Below, one piece after another: positions 35,606 to 44,201 of a DNA stretch of 64,000 nt. The position numbers were made by a program, and so were the translations under genes. A model generated the notes under the pieces. The model was not told where the DNA came from, did no database searches, and saw nothing but the letters and a program-made list of their open reading frames with translations. The DNA comes from Streptomyces stelliscabiei (GTDB taxonomy: Bacteria > Actinomycetota > Actinomycetes > Streptomycetales > Streptomycetaceae), in assembly GCF_014873495.1 (NCBI RefSeq), contig NZ_JADBGF010000001.1:124001-188000 (forward strand), written 5' to 3'. How positions within the stretch are numbered: the first letter of the stretch is position 1; every line of letters starts with the position of its first letter.

Positions 35606-37984
35606 CTATCGCAGTGCCCACTGCTGGTTGGTGCCGCCGTGACAGGACCAGAGGATGGTGCGGGTGCCGTTGGCGGTGCCGGCGGCGTTGGCGTCGAGGC
35701 AGAGTCCGGACTGGACGCCGGTGATGGTGCCGTTGGGGTTGACGTTCCACTGTTGGTTGGTCTGGCCGTTGCAGTCCCAGATGATGACCTGGGTGCCGTT
35801 GGTGGTGCCGCTTCCGCCGGCGTCGAGGCACTTGTTGCCGTGGACGGTCAGTTGCTTGCCGGCGGTGTAGGTCCAGGTCTGGCCGGCCGTGCCGGTGCAG
35901 TCCTGGAGTTGGGTCTGGGTGCCGTTGGTGGTGCCGGTGCCGGGGACGGTCAGACAGCGGCCGGACTGCGCACCCACGATCTGCCGAGCCGTTGTCGGCG
36001 GCGGGGTGGTGTCCTTCGGTCCGGCGGACGCCATCACGTCCTGGGCACCGGAAGGCCAGTTGCCGTTGGTGACCGTGACATTGCCGGCGACCACGTTGCC
36101 GCGGTCCCCGTTGGTCACGTTCGTGCTGCCGTTGGTCGACCAGTTGTTGGTGACGGTCCAGCTCCCCATGTTCTCGCCACCCCAGTAGTTGGCTGTCGCC
36201 CACGTACCGGTGTTCGAGAAGACGTTGTTGTCGGCCTTGTAGTACTTCGAGCCCTCGTCGAAGTACAGCCCGAAGTGTCCGTTGGTGCGCAGGCAGTGGT
36301 TCCGGCTGATCAGCGCGCTCGGGTTCCATCCGAGCGTGTAGATGCAGCCACCGTCGTTCATCTGCTGCATGACATCGTGGATGTAGTTGCCGACGAGCCG
36401 ATTGTTGGACGCGGTGGTCGGGGTCGTGTAGCGCGGCTGGTAGTTGTACAGGCCGCGGTTGGCATAGTGGTTGCTGCCGCCCGCGTCGTTGGCACCCCAG
36501 CCGAACCCGATCGACATGCCGGAGTACGGCATGTTGTACACCTCGTTCTGGGCGACCGTACTGTTGGTGACGTACGTGGTCAGGACGGAGACGATGCCCC
36601 GGTGGTCCGCCCCGAGGTCGTGGATGCGGTTGTTGCTGATCGTGATGTCCCGGTTGACCATGCGCTGGTCGCTGGGGTGGTGGGCGTCGGCGCGCACGCC
36701 GCCCACGAGGATGCCACCGGCTGAGCTCCGGGCTATCTCCGACCGGGTCACCGTGATGTCGGCGGCGCCCAGGCCGACGCCGCTGGTGTGCGCGCCCGCG
36801 TCGTTGCCGATACCGATGGCCGTCTGTCCCAGGTTGACGAACCGGGAGTCGGTGAAGGTGATGGTGTGGGCGGCGGAGACCTGCACGGCGGCCGGCATCT
36901 GCCGCCAGTGCGGCCGGGCGGCCTCGAACTGCGTGCAGCCGTTGTGGCAGGAGTCGAAGCTCGGCCAGTTCCAGTCGCCGGCCAGGTACGCGCCGGTCTG
37001 CTGGTCCGCGTACCCCTGGTTGCTGCTGGGGCCCAGCCAGCTCGTCCCGGTGAAGGTGATCCCGCTGAACGTGAGGTGGTGCGCCGGCTCGCCGTACGTG
37101 CCGCCGACGTTCACCAGCGACTGCAGCCTCGGCAGTTCCACGCTGACGGAGCTCATGTTCTGCCCGGCCAGGGGTTTGTAGTACAGGGTTCCGGCCGTGG
37201 GGTTGAGGTACCACTCGCCGGGCGAGTCCAGGAACTCGTACGCGTTGGACAGGTAGAACGGCCCGGCCCGGTGGGGCCGCATGAGGGTGTCGTAGCCGAA
37301 GTTGTTGTTGTTCCACGCCGGCTGCTGCATCGTGATGAAGTTCCCGCCGATGCTCTGCACCGGCGAGTACCGGTCGGTGAAGGAGTTGACGCTCTCCACC
37401 TCGATCCGGCTCTGGTCGGCCAGGTTGTTCAGATAGCTCAGCGCACCGCCCGAGAACCTCATACCGGCGCTGGAGGCGGTGAAATCGGCCCTGTTCACCT
37501 GCGTGCGTGCCCGGGTGGCGACGGCGCCGTCGACATAGAGCTGCCGCGCGTCGAGACCGGCGGGCACGTCGGCCTTCCAGATGTTCTTGCCCGTGTCGGA
37601 CACCGACCAGCCGGTGACCGCCCGGGCACCGGTGATCACCGGACGCGCCGACGGGGCGGCCCTCCACACGACCGTGTGGCCGCCTGAGCCGGAGTCCTCC
37701 GCTGTCAGCCGCAAGGGTTGGGCCGGCCGGTACACACCGTCGGCCAACTGCACCACGATGTCGTCCGACATGGCGTCGTTGAGCGATCGCACCTCCGCCT
37801 GCGCGGCTGCCAGTGAGCACGGCTGCGCACTGGAACAGTCAGTACCGGTGCCGGACGGCGAGACGTACACGGTGTGTGCGGCTGCGGATGCGGGCGCGGG
37901 GAACGCCACCACCGCGGTCGCGGCCAAACCGACTGTGGCGGCTACGGCGAGAAGCCGCCTTCGTATCGTGTGGGCTGTGAACAC
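35606..37984 (-). CDS. Secreted right-handed beta-helix enzyme with C-terminal RICIN module
   Basis: This 792-residue exported protein has a Sec signal (LLAVAATVGLAATAVVAFPAPASA). Residues 37-650 are a right-handed parallel beta-helix with HTVYVSPSGTGTDC, DDIVVQLADGVYR, GEWYLNPTAGTLYYKPL and many short repeat turns (DITVTRSEIARSSAGGILVG, DITISNNRIHDLG, NGHFGLYFDEGSKYY). The architecture resembles GH141-like glycosidases and polysaccharide lyases; the activity is undecided. Residues 665-792 are a RICIN trefoil whose DNA is almost identical to that of the GH54 gene at 47826. The GTG start follows AAGGAGAA. The promoter carries the GntR-type box at 38014-38029. Confidence 0.88.
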   Translation of the reverse strand: MFTAHTIRRRLLAVAATVGLAATAVVAFPAPASAAAHTVYVSPSGTGTDCSSAQPCSLAAAQAEVRSLNDAMSDDIVVQLADGVYRPAQPLRLTAEDSGSGGHTVVWRAAPSARPVITGARAVTGWSVSDTGKNIWKADVPAGLDARQLYVDGAVATRARTQVNRADFTASSAGMRFSGGALSYLNNLADQSRIEVESVNSFTDRYSPVQSIGGNFITMQQPAWNNNNFGYDTLMRPHRAGPFYLSNAYEFLDSPGEWYLNPTAGTLYYKPLAGQNMSSVSVELPRLQSLVNVGGTYGEPAHHLTFSGITFTGTSWLGPSSNQGYADQQTGAYLAGDWNWPSFDSCHNGCTQFEAARPHWRQMPAAVQVSAAHTITFTDSRFVNLGQTAIGIGNDAGAHTSGVGLGAADITVTRSEIARSSAGGILVGGVRADAHHPSDQRMVNRDITISNNRIHDLGADHRGIVSVLTTYVTNSTVAQNEVYNMPYSGMSIGFGWGANDAGGSNHYANRGLYNYQPRYTTPTTASNNRLVGNYIHDVMQQMNDGGCIYTLGWNPSALISRNHCLRTNGHFGLYFDEGSKYYKADNNVFSNTGTWATANYWGGENMGSWTVTNNWSTNGSTNVTNGDRGNVVAGNVTVTNGNWPSGAQDVMASAGPKDTTPPPTTARQIVGAQSGRCLTVPGTGTTNGTQTQLQDCTGTAGQTWTYTAGKQLTVHGNKCLDAGGSGTTNGTQVIIWDCNGQTNQQWNVNPNGTITGVQSGLCLDANAAGTANGTRTILWSCHGGTNQQWALR
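35618..35979 (-). repeat. RICIN module DNA repeat A, copy 1 (inverted relative to copy 2)
   Basis: This 362-bp stretch equals 47953-48314 in inverse orientation with three mismatches visible on reading. It encodes the complete RICIN module at the C-terminus of the beta-helix enzyme. Confidence 0.93.
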
Positions 37985-38013
37985 GCTTTCTCCTTATGGC
38001 TGTTCCCGACACA

Positions 38014-38029
38014 TATGACGTATGACGTC
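38014..38029. promoter_or_regulatory. GntR-type box upstream of the beta-helix enzyme
   Basis: TATGACGTATGACGTC is identical over 16 bp to 34359-34374. It is centred about 37 bp before the GTG start, in a position expected for repression. Confidence 0.75.
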
Positions 38030-38053
38030 TTTCGGATACCGAAGCCACCCCCC

Positions 38054-38932
38054 TCACCCGGTCGAGGGAGCGTTTTCCAGTCCGTGGAGGACGGTTCGGA
38101 GGTAGGACAGCCCGTCCCGGGCGAGCGTGTCCTGCGTCGGGGCGAGTGGCCGCCAGATCGAGGCCGCGGTGGCGATGGCCTCGTTCTGCGCGGTGAACGA
38201 CTCGATGCAGACCGCGCCGCCGTAGCCGGTCCTGGCCAGGGCGGCGAGGAAGCGTGGCCAGTCGAAGTGGTCGGCGCCCGGGGCGCCGCGGTCGGTGCCG
38301 CTGACCTGGACGTGCTTGATGTGCGGACCGGCCGTGACGAGCGCCTCGTAGGGGTCGGCCTCCTCGATGTTCATGTGATAGGTGTCGATCATGAGACCGA
38401 CGTTCGCGGGCAGGCCGTCGACGAGCTCAACCGCCTGCTCGACCGTGTTGACGACGCTCGTCTCATAGCGGTTGAGGGCCTCCACGCCGATGCTCACGCC
38501 CCGCTCCCCCGCGTGGTCGGCCACCGGCCCCAGGGCGCGGCGGACGTCCGCGTAGCAGGCAGCACGCTCCACCGGTGACATCCGCCAGGTCCGCCCCACC
38601 GCGGCGTACACCGGGCCGCCGACGCAGGGCGCGCCGACGGCCACCGCACGGTCCACACACGTCCTCAGGTACGCCACGGTGGAGGCTACGACGTCCGGTG
38701 GGGCGTTCACGAGGTCGCGTCCGGGCGAGGTGACGGCACAGACACCGGCCGCGCGCAGGCCGTGCGCCGCCAGCAGGTCCCGCGTGCGTGCCGGGTCCCA
38801 GTCGCCGGGTTGCTCGATCGGCAGCTCGACCGCGTCGAACCCGAAAGCGGCGATCCGCGGCACCAGTTCGGCCAGGGCCTCGTCATCGACCGGCGAGGCC
38901 CAGATCCAGGGGTTGACACCGATGGCGTACAC
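38054..38932 (-). CDS. Sugar (phosphate) isomerase/epimerase, xylose-isomerase-like TIM barrel
   Basis: This 292-residue protein of the AP-endonuclease-2/D-tagatose 3-epimerase group has predicted metal ligands Glu151 (GVEALNRYE), Asp183 (MIDTYHMNIEE), His207 (HIKHVQVSGTDRGAPG) and Glu244 (VCIESFT), spaced as in D-tagatose/D-psicose 3-epimerases. Relatives epimerise ketoses at C3, and some act on 3-keto-glycosides. It is 4 bp downstream of the RbsB-like binding-protein gene, the last gene of that importer operon, and so probably acts on the imported sugar. Confidence 0.92.
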   Translation of the reverse strand: MYAIGVNPWIWASPVDDEALAELVPRIAAFGFDAVELPIEQPGDWDPARTRDLLAAHGLRAAGVCAVTSPGRDLVNAPPDVVASTVAYLRTCVDRAVAVGAPCVGGPVYAAVGRTWRMSPVERAACYADVRRALGPVADHAGERGVSIGVEALNRYETSVVNTVEQAVELVDGLPANVGLMIDTYHMNIEEADPYEALVTAGPHIKHVQVSGTDRGAPGADHFDWPRFLAALARTGYGGAVCIESFTAQNEAIATAASIWRPLAPTQDTLARDGLSYLRTVLHGLENAPSTG

Positions 38933-38936
38933 CGGA

Positions 38937-40133
38937 CTACTGCCAGCGCTTCGGGTAGCCGGGCAGGTCGGTGCAGCCGCACATCGCGTAGTGCAGTGGC
39001 GGCATGGTGGGGTCGACGTACTCCTCCAGGTTGTCCTGGGTGATGGTCGGCTGTGGCAGTTTCCACGGGTTCGGCACCTGCTCGCCGTCGAGGATCTTCA
39101 GCGCGGCGATGATCGGGGTGCGCCACTGGTAGGTCGGGTAGGTCGGGGCGATCGCCGTGAGCTTCTTGTCCTTCCACATCTTCAGGAAGTCGAGCTGGTC
39201 CTCGCCGTTGATCGGCGGCACGGGCTTTCCCGCGTCCTCGAACGCCTCCACCGCCGCGCCCGCGACCGCCCCGGCATCCATCCAGACACCGTCGATCGTG
39301 CCGTACCGCTGGATGTAGTCGTTGACGATCTTCTTCGTCTTCGCCGGGTCGCCGTCGGTGAACTCGACGCCGACGACATCGACGCCCGCCGTGTCGAAGG
39401 CGACCTTCGCCGCGGACCAACGGGTCTCCAGCACGTCGACGCCCGGCAGGATGCGCAGCGCGAGCACCTTGCCGCCCCGCTTCATCTTCCGGGCGACGAA
39501 CTCCGCCGCGACATGGCCGAATCCGTAGCCGCCGATCGGGTTGATGACGGTCACCGGGCAGGTCGTGTCGACGCCGCGGTCGAAGACGACGACCGGGAGG
39601 CCCTTCCGGCAGGCGGCTTCCACGGCCGGGGTGAGTGTCGCGGTGGTGTTCGGCGAGACGATGAGCGCGTCGCAGCCCTTGCCGAGCAGGTCGTTGATGT
39701 CGGCGATCTGCTTCTGGTCCTTGCCTTCGGCGTCGACGTGGACGAACTCGGAGATCCGATCGCGGTGGGTGTCGACCTCGGCCTGCATGGTCTTGAAACC
39801 GACCTGGCGCCAGGGGTTGTTCAGCCCCGCGTTGGAGAAGCAGATCTTGTGCGGTCCGGGCTCGCTGAACTTCGCGGTCTTCACCATCGCCGGGTCGAGC
39901 GCCTGCTCCCACGGCTTGCCGGCGGGCCCGGTGGGCGCGGTGTCCAGGAGCGCGAGCTGCTTGTCGTAGTCGGCCCGCACGAAGAACTTCGACTGCTTCC
40001 CGGTGCCAGATCCGCTGCCCGATGCCGTGCCCGCGGAGGGGGAACTCGGTGCGCCGGTGGTGGGCTCGTCGGTGGCGCAGCCGGCCAGCACCACCAGGGT
40101 GCTCACGACCAGCACCGTCATGGAATGCCTCAC
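38937..40133 (-). CDS. RbsB-like sugar-binding lipoprotein
   Basis: This is a 398-residue periplasmic-binding-protein type 1 fold protein. The GTG start (AAAGGGG upstream) leads to a lipobox (STLVVLAGC) with Cys19, and a Thr/Ser/Gly-rich tether follows. The domain contains KICFSNAGLNNPWRQVGFKT, CDALIVSPNTTATLTPAVEA, VVFDRGVDTTCPVTVI and a hinge region GVWMDAGAVAGAAVEAFED. It precedes the epimerase and follows the two permeases in a five-gene operon. The ligand may be a pentose or furanose; two-permease importers of this type include rhamnose and galactofuranose systems. Confidence 0.93.
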   Translation of the reverse strand: MRHSMTVLVVSTLVVLAGCATDEPTTGAPSSPSAGTASGSGSGTGKQSKFFVRADYDKQLALLDTAPTGPAGKPWEQALDPAMVKTAKFSEPGPHKICFSNAGLNNPWRQVGFKTMQAEVDTHRDRISEFVHVDAEGKDQKQIADINDLLGKGCDALIVSPNTTATLTPAVEAACRKGLPVVVFDRGVDTTCPVTVINPIGGYGFGHVAAEFVARKMKRGGKVLALRILPGVDVLETRWSAAKVAFDTAGVDVVGVEFTDGDPAKTKKIVNDYIQRYGTIDGVWMDAGAVAGAAVEAFEDAGKPVPPINGEDQLDFLKMWKDKKLTAIAPTYPTYQWRTPIIAALKILDGEQVPNPWKLPQPTITQDNLEEYVDPTMPPLHYAMCGCTDLPGYPKRWQ

Positions 40134-40143
40134 TGGATCCCCT

Positions 40144-41115
40144 TTATCTGGACGGGACACGGAAAGACGCCGCCGCCACCGCGAACAGGATGATCGCGCC
40201 CTGGACGGCGGGTTCGAGGGCGCCGGAGACGCCGTAGAAGTTCATGAGCGTGAAGAGCGTCTCGAGGGTCAGCGCGCCCAGCATCGCGCCGAGGACCGAA
40301 CCCCGGCCCCCGCCCAGGGCGACACCGCCGAGGACCGCCGCGGTGACCGCGCCGAACTCCAGGCCGGCACCGGCCTGGAACGACACTCCGCTGTACCCGC
40401 CGACGAGAACCGCCGCGAGCGTGGCGGCGAGTCCGCTGAGGACGAACGCCATGGTCTTGGCCCGCCCCACGCGCACGCCGCTCAGCTCGGCGGTCCGCGG
40501 GTTGCCGCCGACGGCGACCAGGGTGCGGCCGAAGTCCGAACGCGTCAGCACCAGCGCCAGCGCTGCCGCCGCCAACAGGACGAGAAGGGCGTACGGTATC
40601 CGGCCCAGCACGGGCACGTCCTCGAACGCGGATCGACCGAGCCGGCGGAACTCCTCGGAGAGGCCGCCCTTCGGGGCACCGTCGGACCACAGGTACACGG
40701 CACCGACGAGGATCAGGAGCATCCCGAGGGTCGTGATGAACGACGGAACCCGCAGCCACGTGGTGACGAGGCCGTTGACGAGGCCGACCGCGACGCCGAA
40801 CGCGAGCAGGAGCACGACGACAGGCCAGCCGGCAGACGGATCGCCGTCGATCAGCCGGGCCGCGATGACCACCTGCGCGGTGACCAGGGAGCCGACGGAC
40901 AGGTCCAACTCGCCGGAGACGATCACGAAGTACTGGCCGGCGGCGAGCAGGACGATCGGCGCGGAGCGGCCGAGAAACGACATCAGCGACGGCGGCGAGA
41001 AGAAGTCCGGTTGGCGGGCGCTCAGCAGCACCAGCAGCACCGCCAGGATCACCACGATCGGTGCGAGACCGCCGGAGCGGAACCCGGGGAGCCGCAGTGG
41101 GCGCGCGATCCGCAT
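40144..41115 (-). CDS. RbsC-like sugar ABC permease 2
   Basis: This 323-residue polytopic permease (BPD_transp_2 family) carries GQYFVIVSGELDLSVGSLVT, the GVAVGLVNGLV turn, the signature VAVGGNPRTAELSGVRVGRA and AVLGGVALGGGRGSVLGAML. The ATG at 41115 is separated by one base from the stop of permease 1. Together the two permeases form a heterodimeric pore. Confidence 0.93.
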   Translation of the reverse strand: MRIARPLRLPGFRSGGLAPIVVILAVLLVLLSARQPDFFSPPSLMSFLGRSAPIVLLAAGQYFVIVSGELDLSVGSLVTAQVVIAARLIDGDPSAGWPVVVLLLAFGVAVGLVNGLVTTWLRVPSFITTLGMLLILVGAVYLWSDGAPKGGLSEEFRRLGRSAFEDVPVLGRIPYALLVLLAAAALALVLTRSDFGRTLVAVGGNPRTAELSGVRVGRAKTMAFVLSGLAATLAAVLVGGYSGVSFQAGAGLEFGAVTAAVLGGVALGGGRGSVLGAMLGALTLETLFTLMNFYGVSGALEPAVQGAIILFAVAAASFRVPSR

Positions 41116-41116
41116 G

Positions 41117-42088
41117 CTAGGACGCCTTTCGCATCGCCCGGCGGGCGTAGACGGCGACCGCCGCGATGATGATCACGCCACGGATCACCTGCTTGAAGAA
41201 CACGTCGACCTCGAGCTGGTTGAAGACGGCGTCGATGCTCGCGAGCAGCAGCACACCGCCGACCGTGCCGACGACGCCGCCGCGCCCGCCGGCCAGGGCG
41301 GTGCCGCCGAGCACCACCGCGGCGATCGATTCCAGGTCGTACAGTCCCTCGGTGCCCGCCCTGGGTGCGCCGGCGCCGAGCCGACCGGCGAGGTAGACCC
41401 CGGCGAGGCCGGCGCAGAGGGCGCACAGCACATGGGCGGTGACGAGGACCCGGCCGGTGCGCACGCCGGAGAGCCGGGCGACCTCCGGGTCACCGCCCAC
41501 GGCGATCAGATGGTGGCCGAAGCGGGTGCACGCGAGCACGAACCAGGCCGCGGCGGCGACGGCGAGCAGCAGCAGGAACGCCAGCGGCACCGGACCGACG
41601 CGCTGGTACCCGAGGCCCTGCACCAGGACGGGTGCGGTCTTGCCGGCCGGCCCGTCGTATCCGTTGTCGAGGTATCCCTTCAGCAGCAGTCCGACGCCGA
41701 CGGTCGCGATGAAGGGGTTGATCCGCGCCAGGGTGACGAGCAGGCCGTTGACGAGGCCGATCGCGGCGCTGACGGCGAGCGTCAACGCCATCGCCGGCAG
41801 CAGCGCGGCGTCGTCACCGGCCATGGTCTCGGCGGCGACGAGGGTGCTCAGGCTGACCGTGTACGCCACGGACAGGTCCAGCGAGCCCCCGACGACGACC
41901 AGGGTCTGGCCGACCGCGACGAGGCCCAGACCGGCGGCGACGTGCAGCAGGCTCACGATCGTCGGCTGGCTGAACAGCCGGCCGCCGTCGATCGTGACGA
42001 CGAGCCAGCCGACCGCCAGGGTGAGAGCCAGGGCGACGAACACACCGGGCGGGGTCCACCGGACCGGCGGGGACAGCGTGCCGCTCAT
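41117..42088 (-). CDS. RbsC-like sugar ABC permease 1
   Basis: This 323-residue BPD_transp_2 family permease is paralogous to the downstream gene: LVVVGGSLDLSVAYTVSLST, AAIGLVNGLLVTLARINPFI, IAVGGDPEVARLSGVRTGRV and VLGGTALAGGRGGVVGTVGG. Its start overlaps the stop of the ATPase gene by 4 bp (ATGA). Confidence 0.93.
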   Translation of the reverse strand: MSGTLSPPVRWTPPGVFVALALTLAVGWLVVTIDGGRLFSQPTIVSLLHVAAGLGLVAVGQTLVVVGGSLDLSVAYTVSLSTLVAAETMAGDDAALLPAMALTLAVSAAIGLVNGLLVTLARINPFIATVGVGLLLKGYLDNGYDGPAGKTAPVLVQGLGYQRVGPVPLAFLLLLAVAAAAWFVLACTRFGHHLIAVGGDPEVARLSGVRTGRVLVTAHVLCALCAGLAGVYLAGRLGAGAPRAGTEGLYDLESIAAVVLGGTALAGGRGGVVGTVGGVLLLASIDAVFNQLEVDVFFKQVIRGVIIIAAVAVYARRAMRKAS

Positions 42089-43605
42089 CCGGCCGCCTCC
42101 CGCGCGGTGCCGACCGCCAGGGCGACGACTTCCTCCTCCGTCGCGCCGGCGGGCAGCTCACCGGCGATCCGGCCGTCGCGCATGACGATGATCCGGTCGC
42201 TCATGCCGAGCAGTTCGGGCAGCTCCGAGGAGACCATCAGCACGGCGGCGCCGTCGCGGGCCAGCCGGCGGACTAGATCGTGGACCGCCGACCTGGCGCC
42301 CACGTCGATGCCCCGGGTCGGCTCGTCGAAGAGCAGAACCCTCGGGGCGAGCGCGAGCCACCTGGCCAACACGACCTTCTGCTGGTTGCCACCGGACAGG
42401 AAACGGATCTCCTGGTCCTCCCGGGCGGCGCGCAGCTCGACGGCCGCGAGCAGTTCCCGGACCCTTGCGGTCCCGGCACCGCGGCCGAGCCGGCCAGGGG
42501 GGACGGCGCTGACGGCGCGGACGGCCAGCAGCGCGTTGTCGAGCACCGACTGCTCGGCGACGATCCCCTCGCCCTTGCGGTCCTCGGAGACGTAGGCGAT
42601 ACCGGCCCGCATCGCGGCGCGGGGCGAGCGCAGCCGGACCGGGGCTCCGTCGACGGCCACCTCGCCGGCGTCGAACGGGACGGCGCCGAACAGTGCGCGG
42701 GCCAACGCCGACCGGCCGGAGCCCTGTAGACCGCCGACGCCGAGCACCTCGCCGGCGCGCAGCCGCAGGTCGATGTCGCGCAGCTTCCGGTTGCCCGCAC
42801 CCCGGACCGTCAGTCGCACCGGGCCCAGCTCCTGCGGCTTCGCCCGGTCGGGGTAGTAGCTCGACAGTTCGCGACCGACCATGTGGCGCACCAGCCGATC
42901 GGCGCTGGTGTCCGCGGTGTCCAGGGTGGCCACCGCCCGGCCGTCCTTGAGCACGGTGATTCGGCTGGACAGGTCGAAGACCTCCTTGAGGCGGTGCGAG
43001 ACGTACAGCACGCCCATCCCGTGCTCCTGGAGCCGCCGTACGAGCGTGTAGAGCTGGTCGACTTCGTGGTCGGCGAGCGCGGCGGTGGGCTCGTCCATGA
43101 TGAGCAGCCGCGCGTCGAGTGCGAGCGCCTTGACGATCTCGACCACCTGTTGTTGCGCCACGCCGAGTCGTCCCACGCGCGTGCCGGGCGGTAACGAGCC
43201 CTCCCCGATCGAGGCCAGGAGCCCCGCGGTGAGGCTGAGCATCGCTCCACGGTCGACGAGCCCGCGGCGCAGGGGCTCGCGGCCCAGCCAGACGTTCTCC
43301 GCGACGGTGCGCTCGGGCAGCAGGGTCAGCTCCTGGTGGACGATGCCGATACCGGCCTGCTGGGCCTCACGCGGGCTGCGGAACGTCCGCGGTGCGCCGG
43401 CGAACTCGACGGTTCCCTCGTCGGGCTGGTGGACGCCGGACACCACCTTCATGAGCGTGGACTTGCCGGCGCCGTTCTCGCCGACGACCGCGTGCACCTC
43501 GCCCGGCCGGACCTGGAGGTCGACGCCGTCGAGCACCCGCACGCCGAGGAACGACTTGCCGATGCCTCGCAGAGCGAGCAGCGGCGACGGCAGCAGGCCA
43601 GACAT
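42085..43605 (-). CDS. RbsA-like sugar ABC transporter ATP-binding protein (tandem ATPase domains)
   Basis: This 506-residue protein has two ATPase halves. The first holds Walker A GENGAGKST (42-50) and Walker B LLIMDEPTAAL. Its signature segment reads RLGVAQQQVVEIVKAL. The second has the degenerate Walker A GLQGSGRSAL usual for this family, the signature LSGGNQQKVVLARWL and Walker B VLLFDEPTRGID. It is the first gene of the five-gene importer/epimerase operon; the promoter must lie in 43606-44201. Confidence 0.95.
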   Translation of the reverse strand: MSGLLPSPLLALRGIGKSFLGVRVLDGVDLQVRPGEVHAVVGENGAGKSTLMKVVSGVHQPDEGTVEFAGAPRTFRSPREAQQAGIGIVHQELTLLPERTVAENVWLGREPLRRGLVDRGAMLSLTAGLLASIGEGSLPPGTRVGRLGVAQQQVVEIVKALALDARLLIMDEPTAALADHEVDQLYTLVRRLQEHGMGVLYVSHRLKEVFDLSSRITVLKDGRAVATLDTADTSADRLVRHMVGRELSSYYPDRAKPQELGPVRLTVRGAGNRKLRDIDLRLRAGEVLGVGGLQGSGRSALARALFGAVPFDAGEVAVDGAPVRLRSPRAAMRAGIAYVSEDRKGEGIVAEQSVLDNALLAVRAVSAVPPGRLGRGAGTARVRELLAAVELRAAREDQEIRFLSGGNQQKVVLARWLALAPRVLLFDEPTRGIDVGARSAVHDLVRRLARDGAAVLMVSSELPELLGMSDRIIVMRDGRIAGELPAGATEEEVVALAVGTAREAAG

Positions 43606-44201
43606 CGTGGGACCCTCTACATTCGCGTCGTCAGCAGGAATGAGTCACCGATAGCTGAATCGTTCGGGTACAGCCGGGCATGAAATGACAACTCCCGCCC
43701 GCGAGCTATCGTCGAATAGCCTCGAATTTTCGGCGGACGCAATGGCGACATCGCGGCCCCGAGGGTAAATGCCTCCATGAGCGCCTGGCAATACCAGCGG
43801 AGCCAACTGCCCCATGTGGACCGGCGATCGGCCGACAGCGATTGACACGCCAAAATCTGTTATCGAATCGCCCCGCCCACAGTCGCGCACCGAACCATGA
43901 AGACTGCCGAACCACGGAGAATGATGCGCGAAATGTGTTATGGAATCAGCCGCACCCCATCCATATTGACTGTTGCGAAACCCCGCTGCATGCTGACCGG
44001 CAGACCACGGGAGACCGTCGCATCCGGTGTGACGCCCCGCTTCTCTTCCGTAGGGACTTGACTGCCCGTCACGGCGGACGGGACGACGAGCTGACGGCAC
44101 ACGCACGCCTCCGACGCGCTCAGGCACTGTGGCGCATCTGAGGTGCGGCCGGTGCGTGCCCGTGGTCATGCCATCGTTGCTCCGCCGAAATAGGAGACGG
44201 C
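43606..44201. other. 600-bp divergent promoter region, A/T-rich
   Basis: No gene is present. It separates the importer operon (minus) from the ThuA-sugar dehydrogenase gene (plus). An 8-bp inverted repeat CGATAGCT (43649-43656) / AGCTATCG (43704-43711) flanks the likely promoter of the importer operon. G+C content dips sharply at 43640-43990. Confidence 0.5.

Noticed and set aside
35376..37820. Second long minus-strand frame overlapping the beta-helix enzyme
   Set aside because: It is a frame shifted by one from the beta-helix gene, with no signal peptide or domain; the 792-residue frame has all the hallmarks.
40244..42595. 783-codon plus-strand open frame
   Set aside because: It is antisense to the importer permeases and ATPase, with a low-complexity Arg/Thr/Gly composition.
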